From Argyresthia goedartella (lineage: Eukaryota; Arthropoda; Insecta; Lepidoptera; Argyresthiidae): 64,000 nt of DNA. Shown here one piece after another: positions 1 to 10,552 of the stretch; positions within the stretch are counted from its first letter, which is position 1; every line of letters starts with the position of its first letter. The notes under the pieces are model-generated. The model was not told the origin of the DNA. It did no database searches and saw only the letters and a program-made list of their open reading frames with translations. The DNA lies in assembly GCA_949825045.1 (NCBI GenBank), contig OX463836.1, forward strand, positions 10,433,829-10,497,828, given 5' to 3'. The position numbers and the translations under genes are program-made.

Positions 1-137
1 AACATCTTACAGACATTGGCCACTAGCCCGACTCCCCTCCACCAACCCGCACTGAGCCAGCGTGGTCGAGTAAAGCTCAATCTTACTCGTATCCAGGTAA
101 CGGCCCGTGCCCCTCGGTGGGGACATTAATGGGCTAC
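1..137 (+). repeat. Dispersed repeat with RTE-like 3' tail, copy 1
   Basis: The stretch with CAACCCGCACTGAGCCAGCG and a GTGCCCCTCGGTGGGGACATTAAT-like end recurs at 48,690-48,842 (inverted) and 63,472-63,613. The closing motif resembles the 3' end of lepidopteran RTE LINEs and of SINEs that use RTE machinery. It is cut by the window edge. Confidence 0.7.
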
Positions 138-288
138 ATTATATTGTTATAAAGGTTTATTGACTAAAATATGTCAAAATAATGTATAGTATAGTATTCT
201 AGACTACAATCTAATCAAACATAAATACTAGTCTTTAGTAAACATCCGTCAAGATCGCAAAACAGCCACATGTCAATAATGGGTGGCC

Positions 289-948
289 TCTTACTAGGTA
301 GATCGTCATGAGAGCTGATGCGGCCTTGGTGCAATATTTACTTACTAGGTAGATCGTCATGAGAGCTGATGCGGCCTTGGTGCAATATTTACTTACTAGG
401 TAGATCGTCATGAGAGCTGATGCAGCCTTGGTGCAATATTTACTTACTAGGTAGATCGTCATGAGAGCTGATGCGGCCTTGGTGCAATATTTACTTACTA
501 GGTAGATCGTCATGAGAGCTGATGCGGCCTTGGTGCAATATTTACTTACTAGGTAGATCATCATGAGAGTTGATGCGGCCTTGGTGCAATATTTACTTAC
601 TAGGTAGATCGTCATGAGAGCTGATGCGGCCTTGGTGCAATATTTACTTACTAGGTAGATCGTCATGAGAGCTGATGCAGCCTTGGTGCAATATTTACTT
701 ACTAGGTAGATCGTCATGAGAGCTGATGCAGCCTTGGTGCAATATTTACTTACTAGGTAGATCGTCATGAGAGCTGATGCAGCCTTGGTGCAATATTTAC
801 TTACTAGGTAGATCGTCATGAGAGCTGATGCGGCCTTGGTGCAATATTTACTTACTAGGTAGATCGTCATGAGAGCTGATGCGGCCTTGGTGCAATATTT
901 ACTTACTAGGTAGATCGTCATGAGAGCTGATGCGGCCTTGGTGCAATA
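289..948. repeat. 51 bp minisatellite, about 13 copies
   Basis: About 13 head-to-tail copies of a 51 bp unit (TTACTAGGTAGATCGTCATG and onward to GGTGCAATATTTAC). Copies differ by single changes such as GCGGCC to GCAGCC. Because 51 is 17 codons and no frame-stopping triplet falls in one minus-strand frame, a long open frame (235-921) exists with a 17-residue repeat. It has no sign of a real gene. Confidence 0.95.
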
Positions 949-1032
949 TTTAGGTGAAAATGCAGAAGTATCGAGAGTGTTACAAAATTTATTGAATTTC
1001 AGGTGGGATTAAGCAAATTGTTATTTTTTAAA

Positions 1033-1268
1033 GGGCTCCATAATCTTATGGGTTTCACGATTGCTTCTCACACAGGAGATGCAGGTTCGATTCCTGACCA
1101 TATACCAATGAGATAATTAATTTATCTTAAGTTCATAATATGTTCTAACGGCATCGTGAGGAAACCTCTATTATTCCATAGCTGCACCGATGGGCGAAAA
1201 ATGCAGTATTGAATAACCACCTGCCTCTGCCACCCCGTATGGGAAAGGCGTGATGCTATGTTTATGTT
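1033..1268 (+). mobile_element. S1 tRNA-derived SINE
   Basis: Diverged head with a B-box-like GGTTCGATTCC at about 1,085, then the GATAATTAATTTATCTTA linker and the S1 tail (GTGAGGAAACCTC, CCATAGCTGC, CCCGTATGGGAAAGGCGTGA). The A box is degenerate. Confidence 0.8.
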
Positions 1269-1530
1269 ATTATGTGTTATTTTTTAACTTATTCAGATTT
1301 TATTTTAAATAAATTTCAAGTCTATCCTAAGGCAACAAGTAACATTCAACAATGTGAGGGCACACAATATTTATTTCCAAGTTACAACTGCACAACTGCT
1401 TAATTTTATTTAGTTAAAATACTTATTTATCATTATAATGACAAACTACTATTTACTTTTACTAATAAACCATTCCAAAAATAATAAATAAGTTTTGTTA
1501 AACAAAACTGAAAAAAGGTTACTATCCTAA
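1269..1530. other. A+T-rich, no gene seen
   Basis: No open frame, tRNA-like box or inverted repeat of note was seen here. Confidence 0.5.
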
Positions 1531-1831
1531 ATTTTCGTTTTAAACACTAACTTTTTTCTCAAAAAATTGGATAAAAATAATTGAATGCAATCATGATTGC
1601 ATTTGATTTACAGATGTTTGAAAACCTTAATATGAAGCAAAGACTGACATATGTCAAATGTGACCTGTCACAATTGTCCTATATTTTCGTTTTAAACACT
1701 AACTTTTTTCTCAAAAAATTGTATAAAAATAATTGAATGCAATCATGATTGCATTTGATTTACAGATGTTTGAAAACCTTAATATGAAGCAAAGACTGAC
1801 ATATGTCAAATGTGACCTGTCACAATTGTTC
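1531..1831. repeat. Tandem duplication, 2 x about 152 bp
   Basis: Two nearly identical copies begin with ATTTTCGTTTTAAACAC at 1,531 and 1,683. Each holds the perfect palindromes TGCAATCATGATTGCA and TGACATATGTCA. No coding potential. Confidence 0.92.
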
Positions 1832-2288
1832 TACAATAGGTACCAAGCTAAGTTAAGGTTAGTTTCTCTAAATTACAATTAATTTCGCAAAAAAATATTT
1901 GAAATTAAATAAACAGTTGACATACCTACTTACTACATACTCATTCTTATTAGGATACAGCATCCTTTATTTTTTAAACAGCTACCAGCCAGGGTCACTG
2001 TATTGATTCTGGGATTCTTTCAGAGCTGGCTTTTTTCAAAATCCTACAGATAGCGTTGTAGACGAGCGCCCTACTAAGAGTTTCGTTCATCTGAGGCCCT
2101 GCCATTTTTTTTCTTTGGCGCATGTTTTTTATTATTAATGCCAACTAACTGACCACATAGTTTAATACTTTACAACCCCAAATCTAAAATACACATGGCA
2201 ATATCGTCCAAACTCTAAGCACAAATGTGTGTACGCTGGGTTTGGAGGTGTTTGCGCTTGCTGCTTGTATAGACCATAGTAAAACCAC

Positions 2289-2414
2289 ACAGGTATAGCG
2301 AAGACGCTCAAGTACGAATTCGAGATACGTCATCGGTCCTGTGTTAGAATTTACCCGTGAATCATACCCTCTCTTTCTAACACAAGCGTGCTTAAACTTC
2401 TTCGCTATACCTGT
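2289..2414. mobile_element. Small MITE with 16 bp terminal inverted repeats
   Basis: ACAGGTATAGCGAAGA at the left is matched by TCTTCGCTATACCTGT at the right, 126 bp apart end to end. Non-coding interior. No clear target-site duplication was recognised. Confidence 0.75.
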
Positions 2415-2639
2415 TTACTTCTACTAGTTATGGAGTTTTGATGTTGGCGCTGTCGTTATCGCTTGTAGGTATTTGAAGTTTTGGTGCTTGCAAACGTGTA
2501 TTTCCGCCATAACAATTCACAATATATTCACATATTCACCAAAGATAATATGTACATTTTTTCACTGTTTTGTTATTTACCATTTATTTTCACTGCATGT
2601 TCCTAGTACTTATCATTTACCGAGATAACGTCACCCTCC

Positions 2640-2788
2640 TTCTGGTGCAATCGAATAAAAAGTATCCTATATGATAATCTATCTCCTAAACAATCTCTGT
2701 GCTAAATTTCATTCAAATCCGTTCAGCTGTTTTAGCGTGATTGAGGCACAAACACACAAACATCCTTTCACATTTATAATATTAGTTC
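2640..2788 (+). repeat. RTE-like LINE or SINE 3' remnant
   Basis: AAATCCGTTCAGCTGTTTTA followed by CACAAACACACAAACATCC and TTATAATATTAGT is a tail arrangement known from RTE-class LINEs and their SINEs in insects. No coding sequence remains. Confidence 0.5.
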
Positions 2789-3128
2789 GATGATAGTTTT
2801 ACCCAGAATAGACACCAATGCCTAGATTTGATTTCATTAGTGGAATCCGCAAAATCCCTATCAAGTTCAGTCAATTTTCCAAATCTAATTACCTACATAA
2901 TTAGTGAATTAACATTGTTAACTATATCTGAGGGTGGGTATAGTATAGATAGATGGATTATATTGTTAAATTATTATTACAATGACTTGCACACTGATGA
3001 TGAATGATGATGTTTGTTTGTACTCTGTATCTAAATATTCAAGACGTTTTCATTTGATTTTGTGAAATATTAATAACTGGCAAAGCGCAAGGCCGACTGA
3101 TACTTGTATTTCAAGTTGTAAATTAAAT

Positions 3129-3460
3129 AGGCTTATGTTTAAACGATCACCAAAAACACACCTATTTTACTACCAATAAATTAGAAACAACCGCCAGAAT
3201 TAGTAAACGACCACCAAATTGTGTTTGGATAAATGATCACCAAACTTCTTTTTATGTTTTGTGTACGTTTATGTTTTAAGTATTTTTGTTGTGCCTACGA
3301 GTTCAACCTAACACGAAGGATAAAGGGGGCTTCGCTTCGCTCACCCCCTATCATCTATGCTACCGCAGTATTTTGCCCTGATATTTTCTGCAACTTTTGG
3401 TAATCATTTACCCATTTCGGATGGGAAATAAATATTTTGGTGATCATTATATTTGTTGCC
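3129..3460. mobile_element. R5a MITE
   Basis: Runs from GGCTTATGTTTAAACGATCA to TTTTGGTGATCATTATATT plus TGTTGCC. GATCACCAAA is repeated throughout. The shared R5 core (AACACGAAGGATAAAGGGGG, GCTTCGCTTCGCTCACCCCC, TACCGCAGTATTTTGCCCTG) lies at 3,305-3,385. Other R5a copies are at 18,997, 32,758 and 35,343. Confidence 0.85.
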
Positions 3461-4144
3461 AATTAAATACCTGCTCCTCAAACGTAGCCTTGGGTGGTCG
3501 GAAGACGCTGGTGTCTGAGATGCAGTGGTAACACAAGGTTCAGACTTCATCGTGTCAACTTCTACTTAAGGTGATACGAAAAAAAATGGGTTTTTTTCGA
3601 ATCCATTTACTTGGGTTACATAACGTTTATTGAGTATTTGATTAAGATTTTCACTAAAGGGAAACGCGAATGGATGAAATTTTCTCGATAGAATTTAATT
3701 ACGAAAACACCTCAAAATTGTTTTATTTTTTCCTGTAATTCTGAAATCCTAACTAATTTCATTGTGGAATTGCGTTCAAAATGTAGTATTATGTATTCGC
3801 AAAATCTCCTTAAAAAAGTTTTTAACAAAATAGCGTAGTTTATTTTTAAACAATTTTTCTGTGTTTAGCGCTACGTTTTTTGCATTTTTTTCCGATTCCG
3901 TCCCTCTCACACTGCGTCTTTCCGCCTGGAGTAACGGGGACCTTTGCACGGAAGAGGTAGCGCCTTAAAAGTCAACTTCGCAACTGGTCATTTAATTGAC
4001 GATATATCACCAAGAACGCATTGCTTCAAGTACCTTCTGATCCTAAGTGTTAAGAACATCCATCCTAATATAAGTTATTTAGGTAGAACCCTGTAATAAA
4101 CTATACTATGGAAGGCTTAATAACTAGTACTTGGATGTCTTTGG
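3461..4144. other. Unassigned intergenic DNA
   Basis: No gene or repeat was recognised. The stretch at about 3,895-3,990 is a little richer in G+C but has no open frame. Confidence 0.4.
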
Positions 4145-4178
4145 CGCTCTACTCTCTCTTATTAGAGAGAGTAGAGCG
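4145..4178. repeat. Perfect short hairpin
   Basis: The arm GCTCTACTCTCTCT is followed by a four-base spacer and its exact reverse complement; the flanking C and G extend the stem by one pair. Confidence 0.9.
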
Positions 4179-4189
4179 ATGTAGTGGCA

Positions 4190-4262
4190 TGAAAAAAATC
4201 GGACAAGGGCGAGTCTGTCTCGCACACGAAGGGTTCCGTACCATCGTACAAGAAACGCAAAA
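4190..4262 (+). repeat. R4 5'-end fragment
   Basis: ATCGGACAAGGGCGAGTCTG and GCACACGAAGGGTTCCGTAC match the start of R4 (full copies at 11,264, 31,166 and 56,377). The rest of R4 is missing. Confidence 0.7.
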
Positions 4263-4485
4263 ATAAAAATGACTTGTATTAAAAAAAATGCTTCTGTGCA
4301 GGGTTGATGTTCATGGCTTTTTTGAAAATAAAAAGATATCGCTATTATTTGATTATTATTTTTTAAACAAAAAGACATCATCATTTTAGATTGAAATCGG
4401 ATTTATTTGATTACATCTGTTTTTTCTTTGTAAGATTGTGGTTTTTATTAAAAACAAAATCACTTTCATAATAATAACAAAAACA

Positions 4486-4487
<2 letters not shown>

Positions 4488-4537
<50 letters not shown>
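4488..4537. repeat. (TA)n microsatellite
   Basis: About 24 uninterrupted TA dinucleotides. Confidence 0.97.
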
Positions 4538-4539
<2 letters not shown>

Positions 4540-4720
4540 CGTTATTTGTACCTTAAGGGTGCCTCTTATAGGATTACTTCGTTGTCCGTATGTCTGTCAA
4601 AAACCTTTCTCTCAGTAACGCGTGGAGGTATCAAGTTCAAATTAATATCGCTTAATCTGGTCTGTGGTCTCTTTTAAGTTGTAAAAACCAAACTTATAGG
4701 TCAATGCAATCAAAATATAT
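4540..4720 (+). repeat. Dispersed lepidopteran-type repeat fragment
   Basis: TTCGTTGTCCGTATGTCTGT followed by TCAGTAACGCGTGGAGGTAT is typical of a common non-coding interspersed repeat in moths and butterflies, as recalled from general knowledge. No other copy was found in this window. Confidence 0.4.
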
Positions 4721-4819
4721 AATGTCACAATTTTATATTCGCGAGGCAATCAAAACCTCTAAGGTACTTATAGCTGACCTAAAATAATTAAATTTGGCAC
4801 GAAGCAAGGTATTAAAGCA

Positions 4820-5126
4820 ACAACATAGCGTCAAGCCTTTTCCCATACGCGCTGGCAGAGGCACAATTGTGCCCACTCTTAGCCAGTTATTCAATACTAG
4901 CATTTTGCTGACGGGGGCAAGCCCATCGCCGCAGCTATGGAGCAATGGAGGTTTCCTCACGATGTATTCAATTACCGTAAGAACGTCCGTAAAATGTATA
5001 ATAATAATAAATATATACTTGAGATAAATTACTTATCTCATTGGTACATGGTCAGCTCCAACGGGATTTGAACCTGAACTTCCTGCGTGAGAAGCAAGCG
5101 TGAAACCCACCAGACCACAGAGCTCT
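4820..5126 (-). mobile_element. S1 tRNA-derived SINE, near full length
   Basis: Read on the minus strand it begins GAGCTCTGTGGTCTGGTGGG (A-box region), then a B box CAGGTTCAAATCC, then the linker AGATAAGTAATTTATCTC. The S1 tail follows, with CATCGTGAGGAAACCTCC, the GGCGATGGGCTT region and ACAATTGTGCCTCTGCCAGC. It is one of the two most complete S1 copies here. Confidence 0.9.
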
Positions 5127-5504
5127 TGTAAATAAGATGTATGATTTATTTAATATGTAATTAGATGAAGGGTTCGCTTATATATTACCACTGCTGCATA
5201 CGAGAATGCTGCATATCCGATCGCCTGATGTCCAACGATATTGTGCTGCAATAAATTCAGGGCATTTTATTCCTCTGCGTCTTTTCTAAAGAAGTTGAGG
5301 TTGGTTTTCTTCCGGCAGGACACGGCAACTCTTCTACTTCATGCGGAACCTCGTATTAAACTTACTGTCAAAGGAGCCGTGTGATTCGTCAGTCGAGATC
5401 TCCTCGTAAAATTATCTACCGAAACTATCGGTTAGAATGATATTAGTACAGGTTGCTTCTTGGTGATATGTGTCTTACCCCACGAGTAGCACGTGCCTTC
5501 ATAT
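5127..5504. other. Unassigned intergenic DNA
   Basis: No convincing coding or repeat structure was recognised. Confidence 0.4.
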
Positions 5505-5905
5505 ATTTATCTACACACGTATCATAAACCCTCTTTACTGCGTCCAAAAACCGCACGTTACGACCAGCATTATGTTATACTACTTGGTAAAAACTGTTAA
5601 GCCATTCAAATTTCGAACGCCGACGCCCGCTTACGTGCCGCCCCTAGTTTGTCGGTGAAGTTGGCACTACCGAACAAGCTAAAAAAGTGCAGAGCAATTA
5701 TCAATGCTGCCATGCCGCCGGTCGAACATGCGGTTCCTGAACACATCAAAGAGAGCTTATGATATGTGTTTAGATAAACTAGTGTATGTAACTGTACATA
5801 ATTAAGCATTAAAACTCTCGAGTTATGATGTTATTATGAAACTCGCCTTCGGCTCGTTTCACAAACCCACTCTCGAGTTTTAATACCCTCCATTATGTAT
5901 CAGTC
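5505..5905 (+). mobile_element. MD fold-back element, copy 1 (3' truncated)
   Basis: Starts TTTATCTACACACGTATCAT and contains CAAATTTCGAACGCCGACGC and GAACACATCAAAGAGAG. An inverted match of the start (GATATGTGTTTAGATAAAC) lies at about 5,760-5,782. It continues through the CTCTCGAGTTTTAAT palindromic part that copy 2 (36,023-36,560) also has. The outer right end found in copy 2 is missing. The minus-strand open frame 5,606-5,809 is a by-product of the repeat. Confidence 0.82.
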
Positions 5906-7469
5906 ACATATAACTATTCAATAACAGAAAACCAATTAAAATACATTTTCATTGTTCTTAGTTACAATGGTTATTCACTTGAAATGAGCAAAATAACCAA
6001 TAATCTTTGTTGTTTGAAATCGAAAGTATTTTGACATATTGTTTAGTAACTGTGTTACCACAAAAAATATTTAACAGCGTTAAACCTCAAAACAAACGTC
6101 AAATCCCAAACATTTTTGTTTTTAAACAAGTGTTGATCGTTTATTTTTTTGTGGTAAGGCCAAACAGCCACGATTGGGCGTTTCGAATTGAATTTATCTT
6201 TAATGTACGATATTAGCGACGAAAAAAGAGTGGTGCATGACGTTATGTAATTTTTTGCCTAAATACGTTTAAATTAAATTAATCCTCTATTGATCCGAAC
6301 AAGTCACCCTTAGAATACGGAGGCTTAGGTAATAGGGTACCGTTTGGCATCCTTCGGGTACGTAACATCTTAGGTTGAACTTATAGGTTTATCTTGGGTC
6401 CGCATAATTTAAACAAAACGAACAGCACGATTATTTTCTCCACAAAACAAACCAGCCAGTTCGTTGGTAGGTATCTTGGTGCTATCCCGCCGAACACGTC
6501 ACGGCCACATCAAAGAGGCTCGGCTAGTTAACAAACCTCTTTGATGTCACCAGCCGTTCAAAAACTGAAGATTTATCGTGATAGCGAGTGGGTGTCGCCC
6601 GATTTTTGATAACCTTTTTTGGAGTTTGTTGTACTTTGGTGTTCTGGTCGAATGGGCGCCATTATGGTACGTTGGAGACAGTCGGAGTCGTATTGGTTCG
6701 CCGATGATTCTTTGATCAAGACCTCAAATTACATTCGTGATTTCACGCTGAAATGCTTGAGTCTGCCGTCATGTATTTGTAATTTTGTCTGTAATATCAT
6801 TAAAATACTCCGGAATAAACTAAATATTCCATACATTTTTACCGAACATCCCTTCTACGTAAAGATAGGATTTGGTTACTCCATTCTAAATCTGGATTCC
6901 CTTCTAGGAATGCATTAGCGCTTGAGTCAGGTTTCTATTCAGCATTTATCACGTCAGCTTCGGAAAGTAACGGTGAAAATTAAATCCTCATTGAAATAAC
7001 TTTGTTTACTTTTGTTTATTATTTTCTGTGAAGTTATAGGAATTGGGCTCTTGCCAAGTCCATCTTACATTGCGCCTATTGACACTAAATCCAAACCACA
7101 GCAAATCGATGCAGTTGTCAATCAAATTAATTCAATTTCTTAATAATTAATGACGGTCTAACAACGAAGCTTAAGTTCACCATTGTTAAATAAATTTTGC
7201 TGTTTGCGTTTAGTGTGGTCCTATACTGTTTGGATTAGTGTATGGGAAAACTAACTATCCCTTCGCTCTGGTAACACCATCTTCAGTACGAAGCAGTTTT
7301 CATAGGTTTTGCACGCTATTGCCATGGCATAAGGCTGTAATTAGCGATGCATTTTTCAGGGTCTGCGTGCGAATGGGTGTGTGTCACTTTTCCACAATTT
7401 TCTATTGATTTCAGTTGTAGATTATCGGGGCGAAGTGTTAGCGTGCTAAAAGTACTGATATCCTACCTA
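5906..7469. other. Intergenic; short R4 fragment inside
   Basis: At 6,315-6,400 there is a decayed R4 3' end (GGCTTAGGTAATAGGGTACC, CCTTCGGGTACG). The 99-codon open frame at 6,619-6,918 has no motif and an ordinary A+T-rich composition, so it is not called as a gene. Nothing else was recognised. Confidence 0.45.
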
Positions 7470-8482
7470 TTTACCCGACTGCGGCGAAGCCCAAAAGGAG
7501 GGTTATGTGTTTATATGTCCGTACCTATGTGCCATCGTATTTACTTAATGGTTCAACCGATTTTAATAAATGATCCATTATTAGAATCATCTTGATGGCG
7601 CGAGTGATACTGGGTACAAATTTTTTAATGGCATATTATATCCGTGGGCTATAAAATTAAATTAAAAAAAACAAGACCCTCGAGTGGGTATCAAAAATCT
7701 TTAAAAGGCGAGTATGGAAATGTATTCTAATCTTTTAAACACCATGAATAAGTACAATAGTAATTTAAAACTAACTTCAGAATTTTCGTAATTTTGTACT
7801 AAAAAGCAGGAAATAAATGACGTAAGTATGCGTAATGACTCTGAACGGATTTGAATATTACAATGGTGCTCTAAACCGATTTTTATAAAATAAATCTAAG
7901 AACTGACTTTCGCACTACAGAACCGATTAAAAAAAATAAGTATATCTAAGAACTGTCTCAGTAACGTCTACTTCTAACTAATGGAAACCGCATTAAAATC
8001 CGTCCACCCGTTTGTGAGCTATTCTTCCGATTTAATAAAATCATCTTACCATTATAAGAACTATACCAGGAAAGTCTACTTATATTTACAGAAAACCGCA
8101 TTAAAATCCACCCGTTTGTCCGCTGGCGTACCACGGACAGACGGACAGACACACCGAAAGACACTTCAGACTGAAGACGACCCGAATGGCCGAGTCGGTA
8201 GTGACCCTGCCTACGAAGCCAAGGGTCCCGGGTTCGAGTCCCGGTGGGGGCAAATATTTGGTTGATCAGAACGGATGTTTGTACCCTAGTCATGGTTGTT
8301 TATCTATCTAATTATAATATTTATCTATATACGTATGTATGTATGTATCGTTGTCTAGTACCCAAGATACAGGGAATCCTAGTTTGGGGCTAGATCAATG
8401 TGTGTAAATAGTGCCCAAGGTATTATTATTATTATTAAACTTATAATACGCCTTTTGGTCGTCGGGGGTTAAAAATCCGACT
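7470..8482 (+). repeat. R7 dispersed repeat, interrupted by an S3 SINE
   Basis: Starts near GACTGCGGCGAAGCCCAAAA (about 7,478), with AAACCGCATTAAAATCCGTC at 7,985 and a partial repeat at 8,093. A run of GACAGACGGACAGAC precedes the S3 insertion, and the R7 end GTCGTCGGGGGTTAAAA resumes after it. A second copy is at 19,380-19,704. R7 looks non-autonomous and non-coding. Confidence 0.65.
8177..8438 (+). mobile_element. S3 tRNA-derived SINE, full length
   Basis: The tRNA-like head has A box TGGCCGAGTCGG and B box GGTTCGAGTCC with a CCCGGTGGGGGC stem end. The body has GAACGGATGTTTGTACCCTA, ACCCAAGATACAGGGAATCC and GGGGCTAGATCAATGTGTGT, and the tail is (ATT)n. It interrupts R7. Other copies are at 24,898, 30,088, 33,413 and 37,551. 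Confidence 0.93.
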
Positions 8483-9475
8483 GCGAGACTCTAAAAAGCA
8501 CAAAACAAGCATTAATAAATTATCGTAATTAATTATTGAGCTTCGATGTTATAATAAAGTGTTAAATAAAATTTAAATGCAGGCGGGACCAATTAAATCT
8601 AATAGGTTGGGTGATTTAAATTTAAATTAGTAACATTATAACTTTATCGAATCTCAATAACTACGTTAAGTTATCAATTAAAATAAATGTATGTTTTGTG
8701 CATTTTAGTGTATCGCAGTCGTTTTTTGTTTTGTTTTATAGGGTTCCATACCTTAAAAAGGAAAAACGGAACCATTTATAGTACGTTTTTCCCAGACACT
8801 CGTGTGTCTTTCCCAGCTTTTCATCACGTCATTTATTAATTAATCAAACAGCACATGAAAACACTCTTATATGCATATAGTCTGATCGGTAAGAGTTGGG
8901 GTAGCTGAACGAGATTGCAACTGGGTTCTTCTAAGATAGTCAGGAGGCTTCACTTCGGTCGATCACACTTCCCGGAAGGCCTCATATCATGAGAAGCTCT
9001 ATTTTTGAATCAGTCGCGTGACATAATATATCGCATGCGACATAAGTCACGTTCGACTTACAAGTCGCATGACGTCGAATTTCTGCATTTTTTAATCGTT
9101 CGTCATCGGTGTTGCCAATGAATTTGGAAATTTTGATTTTTATCCGTTTCACGCAGAAAATGTAAAAACCGGTAAATATCGCATAGGAAACGGAACGTTA
9201 AATGCTCTCATATTATAGGCTGTATGACAGTGTCTAACCAGTTAAGCTGCCTACTAAATCCTACCAATAATTAGAAACAAATCGGGCTGTTCATCTGTCG
9301 CAAATGTCACATATTTGACGTTTTAGATTCCAATTTGAACTGACGCTTCAAATTGTGCTGATACTATTGACATTAGCTTTGACGTATTTGACGTTTATTC
9401 TAGCACCACTCGTTGCAGGCGAATGACTGAAAAATACGAAATTTTGGATGTCGAAGGAAAATCAGTAGAAAAGGG
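8483..9475. other. Intergenic; one dispersed-repeat fragment
   Basis: At 8,736-8,815 the words TAGGGTTCCATACCTTAAAA and GGAACCATTTATAGT match the start of a dispersed repeat also seen at 28,735. No gene was recognised. Confidence 0.45.
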
Positions 9476-9506
9476 CGCTCGCGTGACATAAAAGTCATGC
9501 GAGCGA
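9476..9506. repeat. Near-perfect hairpin
   Basis: CGCTCGCGTGAC and GTCATGCGAGCG pair around a short ATAAAA spacer with one mismatch. Confidence 0.8.
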
Positions 9507-9779
9507 TTCCAAAATAGAGCTCCAGGGCTGGGCCAGATGATAATTTCGAAAAACATGTCGGCATCACGTATCGCTTTATTTTCTCGAGGACCCGCCTAAT
9601 GAAATTATTTGATTGTTTCTGCTCATTTCTCAAAGGACAGCTTAGAGCTCCCCAAATTTTATTAAACTTTTAATTGTTTGCCTAGATTAGCTCGAGTCAA
9701 GGACCACGATTCGTTATTCCTCTGGTGACTTCAGTTAATTTACAATTTGATTGGATTCAGACACTTTGTGAGATAAGAC

Positions 9780-9938
9780 AACAGGGCACACACAAACACA
9801 GCGTCACGCAGTGTCCCATACGCGGTGGCGGAGGCACATTTGTGCCCACGTTCAGCCAGTTTTTCAATACTCCGTTTTGCGTGACAGGGGGCTAACCCAT
9901 CGCCGCGGCCGCAGCAAGGTTTCCTCACGATGTTAACA
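9780..9938 (-). mobile_element. S1 SINE tail without tRNA head
   Basis: Contains GCGTCACGCAGTGTCCCATA, GGCGGAGGCACATTTGTGCC and CCCATCGCCGCGGCCGCAG, up to TTTCCTCACGATGTTAACAT. The head with A and B boxes is absent. Confidence 0.8.
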
Positions 9939-10159
9939 TGAACAACTTGGTATATAAAAGCGAATTGCATTTTAAGGACTAGACCAATAAGAATCGGTTT
10001 TGCTCCAGAACAGCGGCGATGCGTTAACCCCTGCCTGCCGCGTAAAATAGGAATCATGAATTAATTATATAATTTTTAAGTATATCATGTCGAATAGACC
10101 ACGAGCATATTAAATAGTACATTACGCTACAAGGGAAGTAAGTGAGCTATTACGGAACG

Positions 10160-10330
10160 AGATGCAATTTGGTGCCCGTGCGAGCTTCGCTCGCAAAGGG
10201 TTCTAAGGATCGAGTGCACCCGAAATATTTAGACGCCCGAGCGAGCGAAGCGAGCAAGGGCGGATATAGTTCGAGGGTGCAATAGCTACTTACAACCCGA
10301 GAGAAGTATACTATTTTACACCTTTCTTGC
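10160..10330. repeat. GCGAGCGAAGCGAGC-rich inverted motif
   Basis: GTGCGAGCTTCGCTCGC and CCGAGCGAGCGAAGCGAGC stand about 60 bp apart. They recall the AGCGAAGCGAAG part of the R5 core but lack its flanks. Confidence 0.4.
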
Positions 10331-10430
10331 GAGGAAAATAAAACACAACAAATAAAATAAAACAATGAATTTAAATTAAAATTCATATCAAAAAACTAAT
10401 GAGGTACCTACATATTAATTTTAATGTGAT

Positions 10431-10552
10431 TTTAATAAAAAGTAGTGTGTGTAATTTCTGAATTAGATATTGGGAAAGTATGTAAATTTTAATAAAGTTA
10501 CATACTTTCCCAATATCTAATCAGAAATTACACACACAACTACTTATTAAAA
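10431..10552. repeat. Long hairpin over the recombinase stop codon
   Basis: The left arm (10,431-10,485: TTTAATAAAAAGTAGTGTGT, GGGAAAGTATGTAA) pairs with the right arm (about 10,498-10,552) around a loop of about a dozen bases. The arms are near identical except for one-base offsets. The right arm contains the stop codon of the recombinase gene (10,540-10,542), so the last few codons lie in the stem. It could be a terminal structure of the transposon or an RNA 3'-end hairpin. Confidence 0.9.

Noticed and set aside
235..921. 228-codon minus-strand open frame with a 17-residue repeat
   Set aside because: It is wholly explained by a 51 bp tandem repeat without stops. There are no flanking exons, start context or non-repeat domain.
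4438..4677. 79-codon frame with an alternating Tyr-Ile run
   Set aside because: It is the (TA)n microsatellite translated.
5606..5809. Similar minus-strand frames in the MD copies (also 36,180-36,416)
   Set aside because: Similarity comes from the shared non-coding MD repeat, and the frame differs in length and start between copies.
8177..8260. A functional tRNA gene (A and B boxes, CCCGGTGGGGGC end)
   Set aside because: No complete cloverleaf or anticodon arm can be drawn, and the same head is followed by the same SINE body at five loci.
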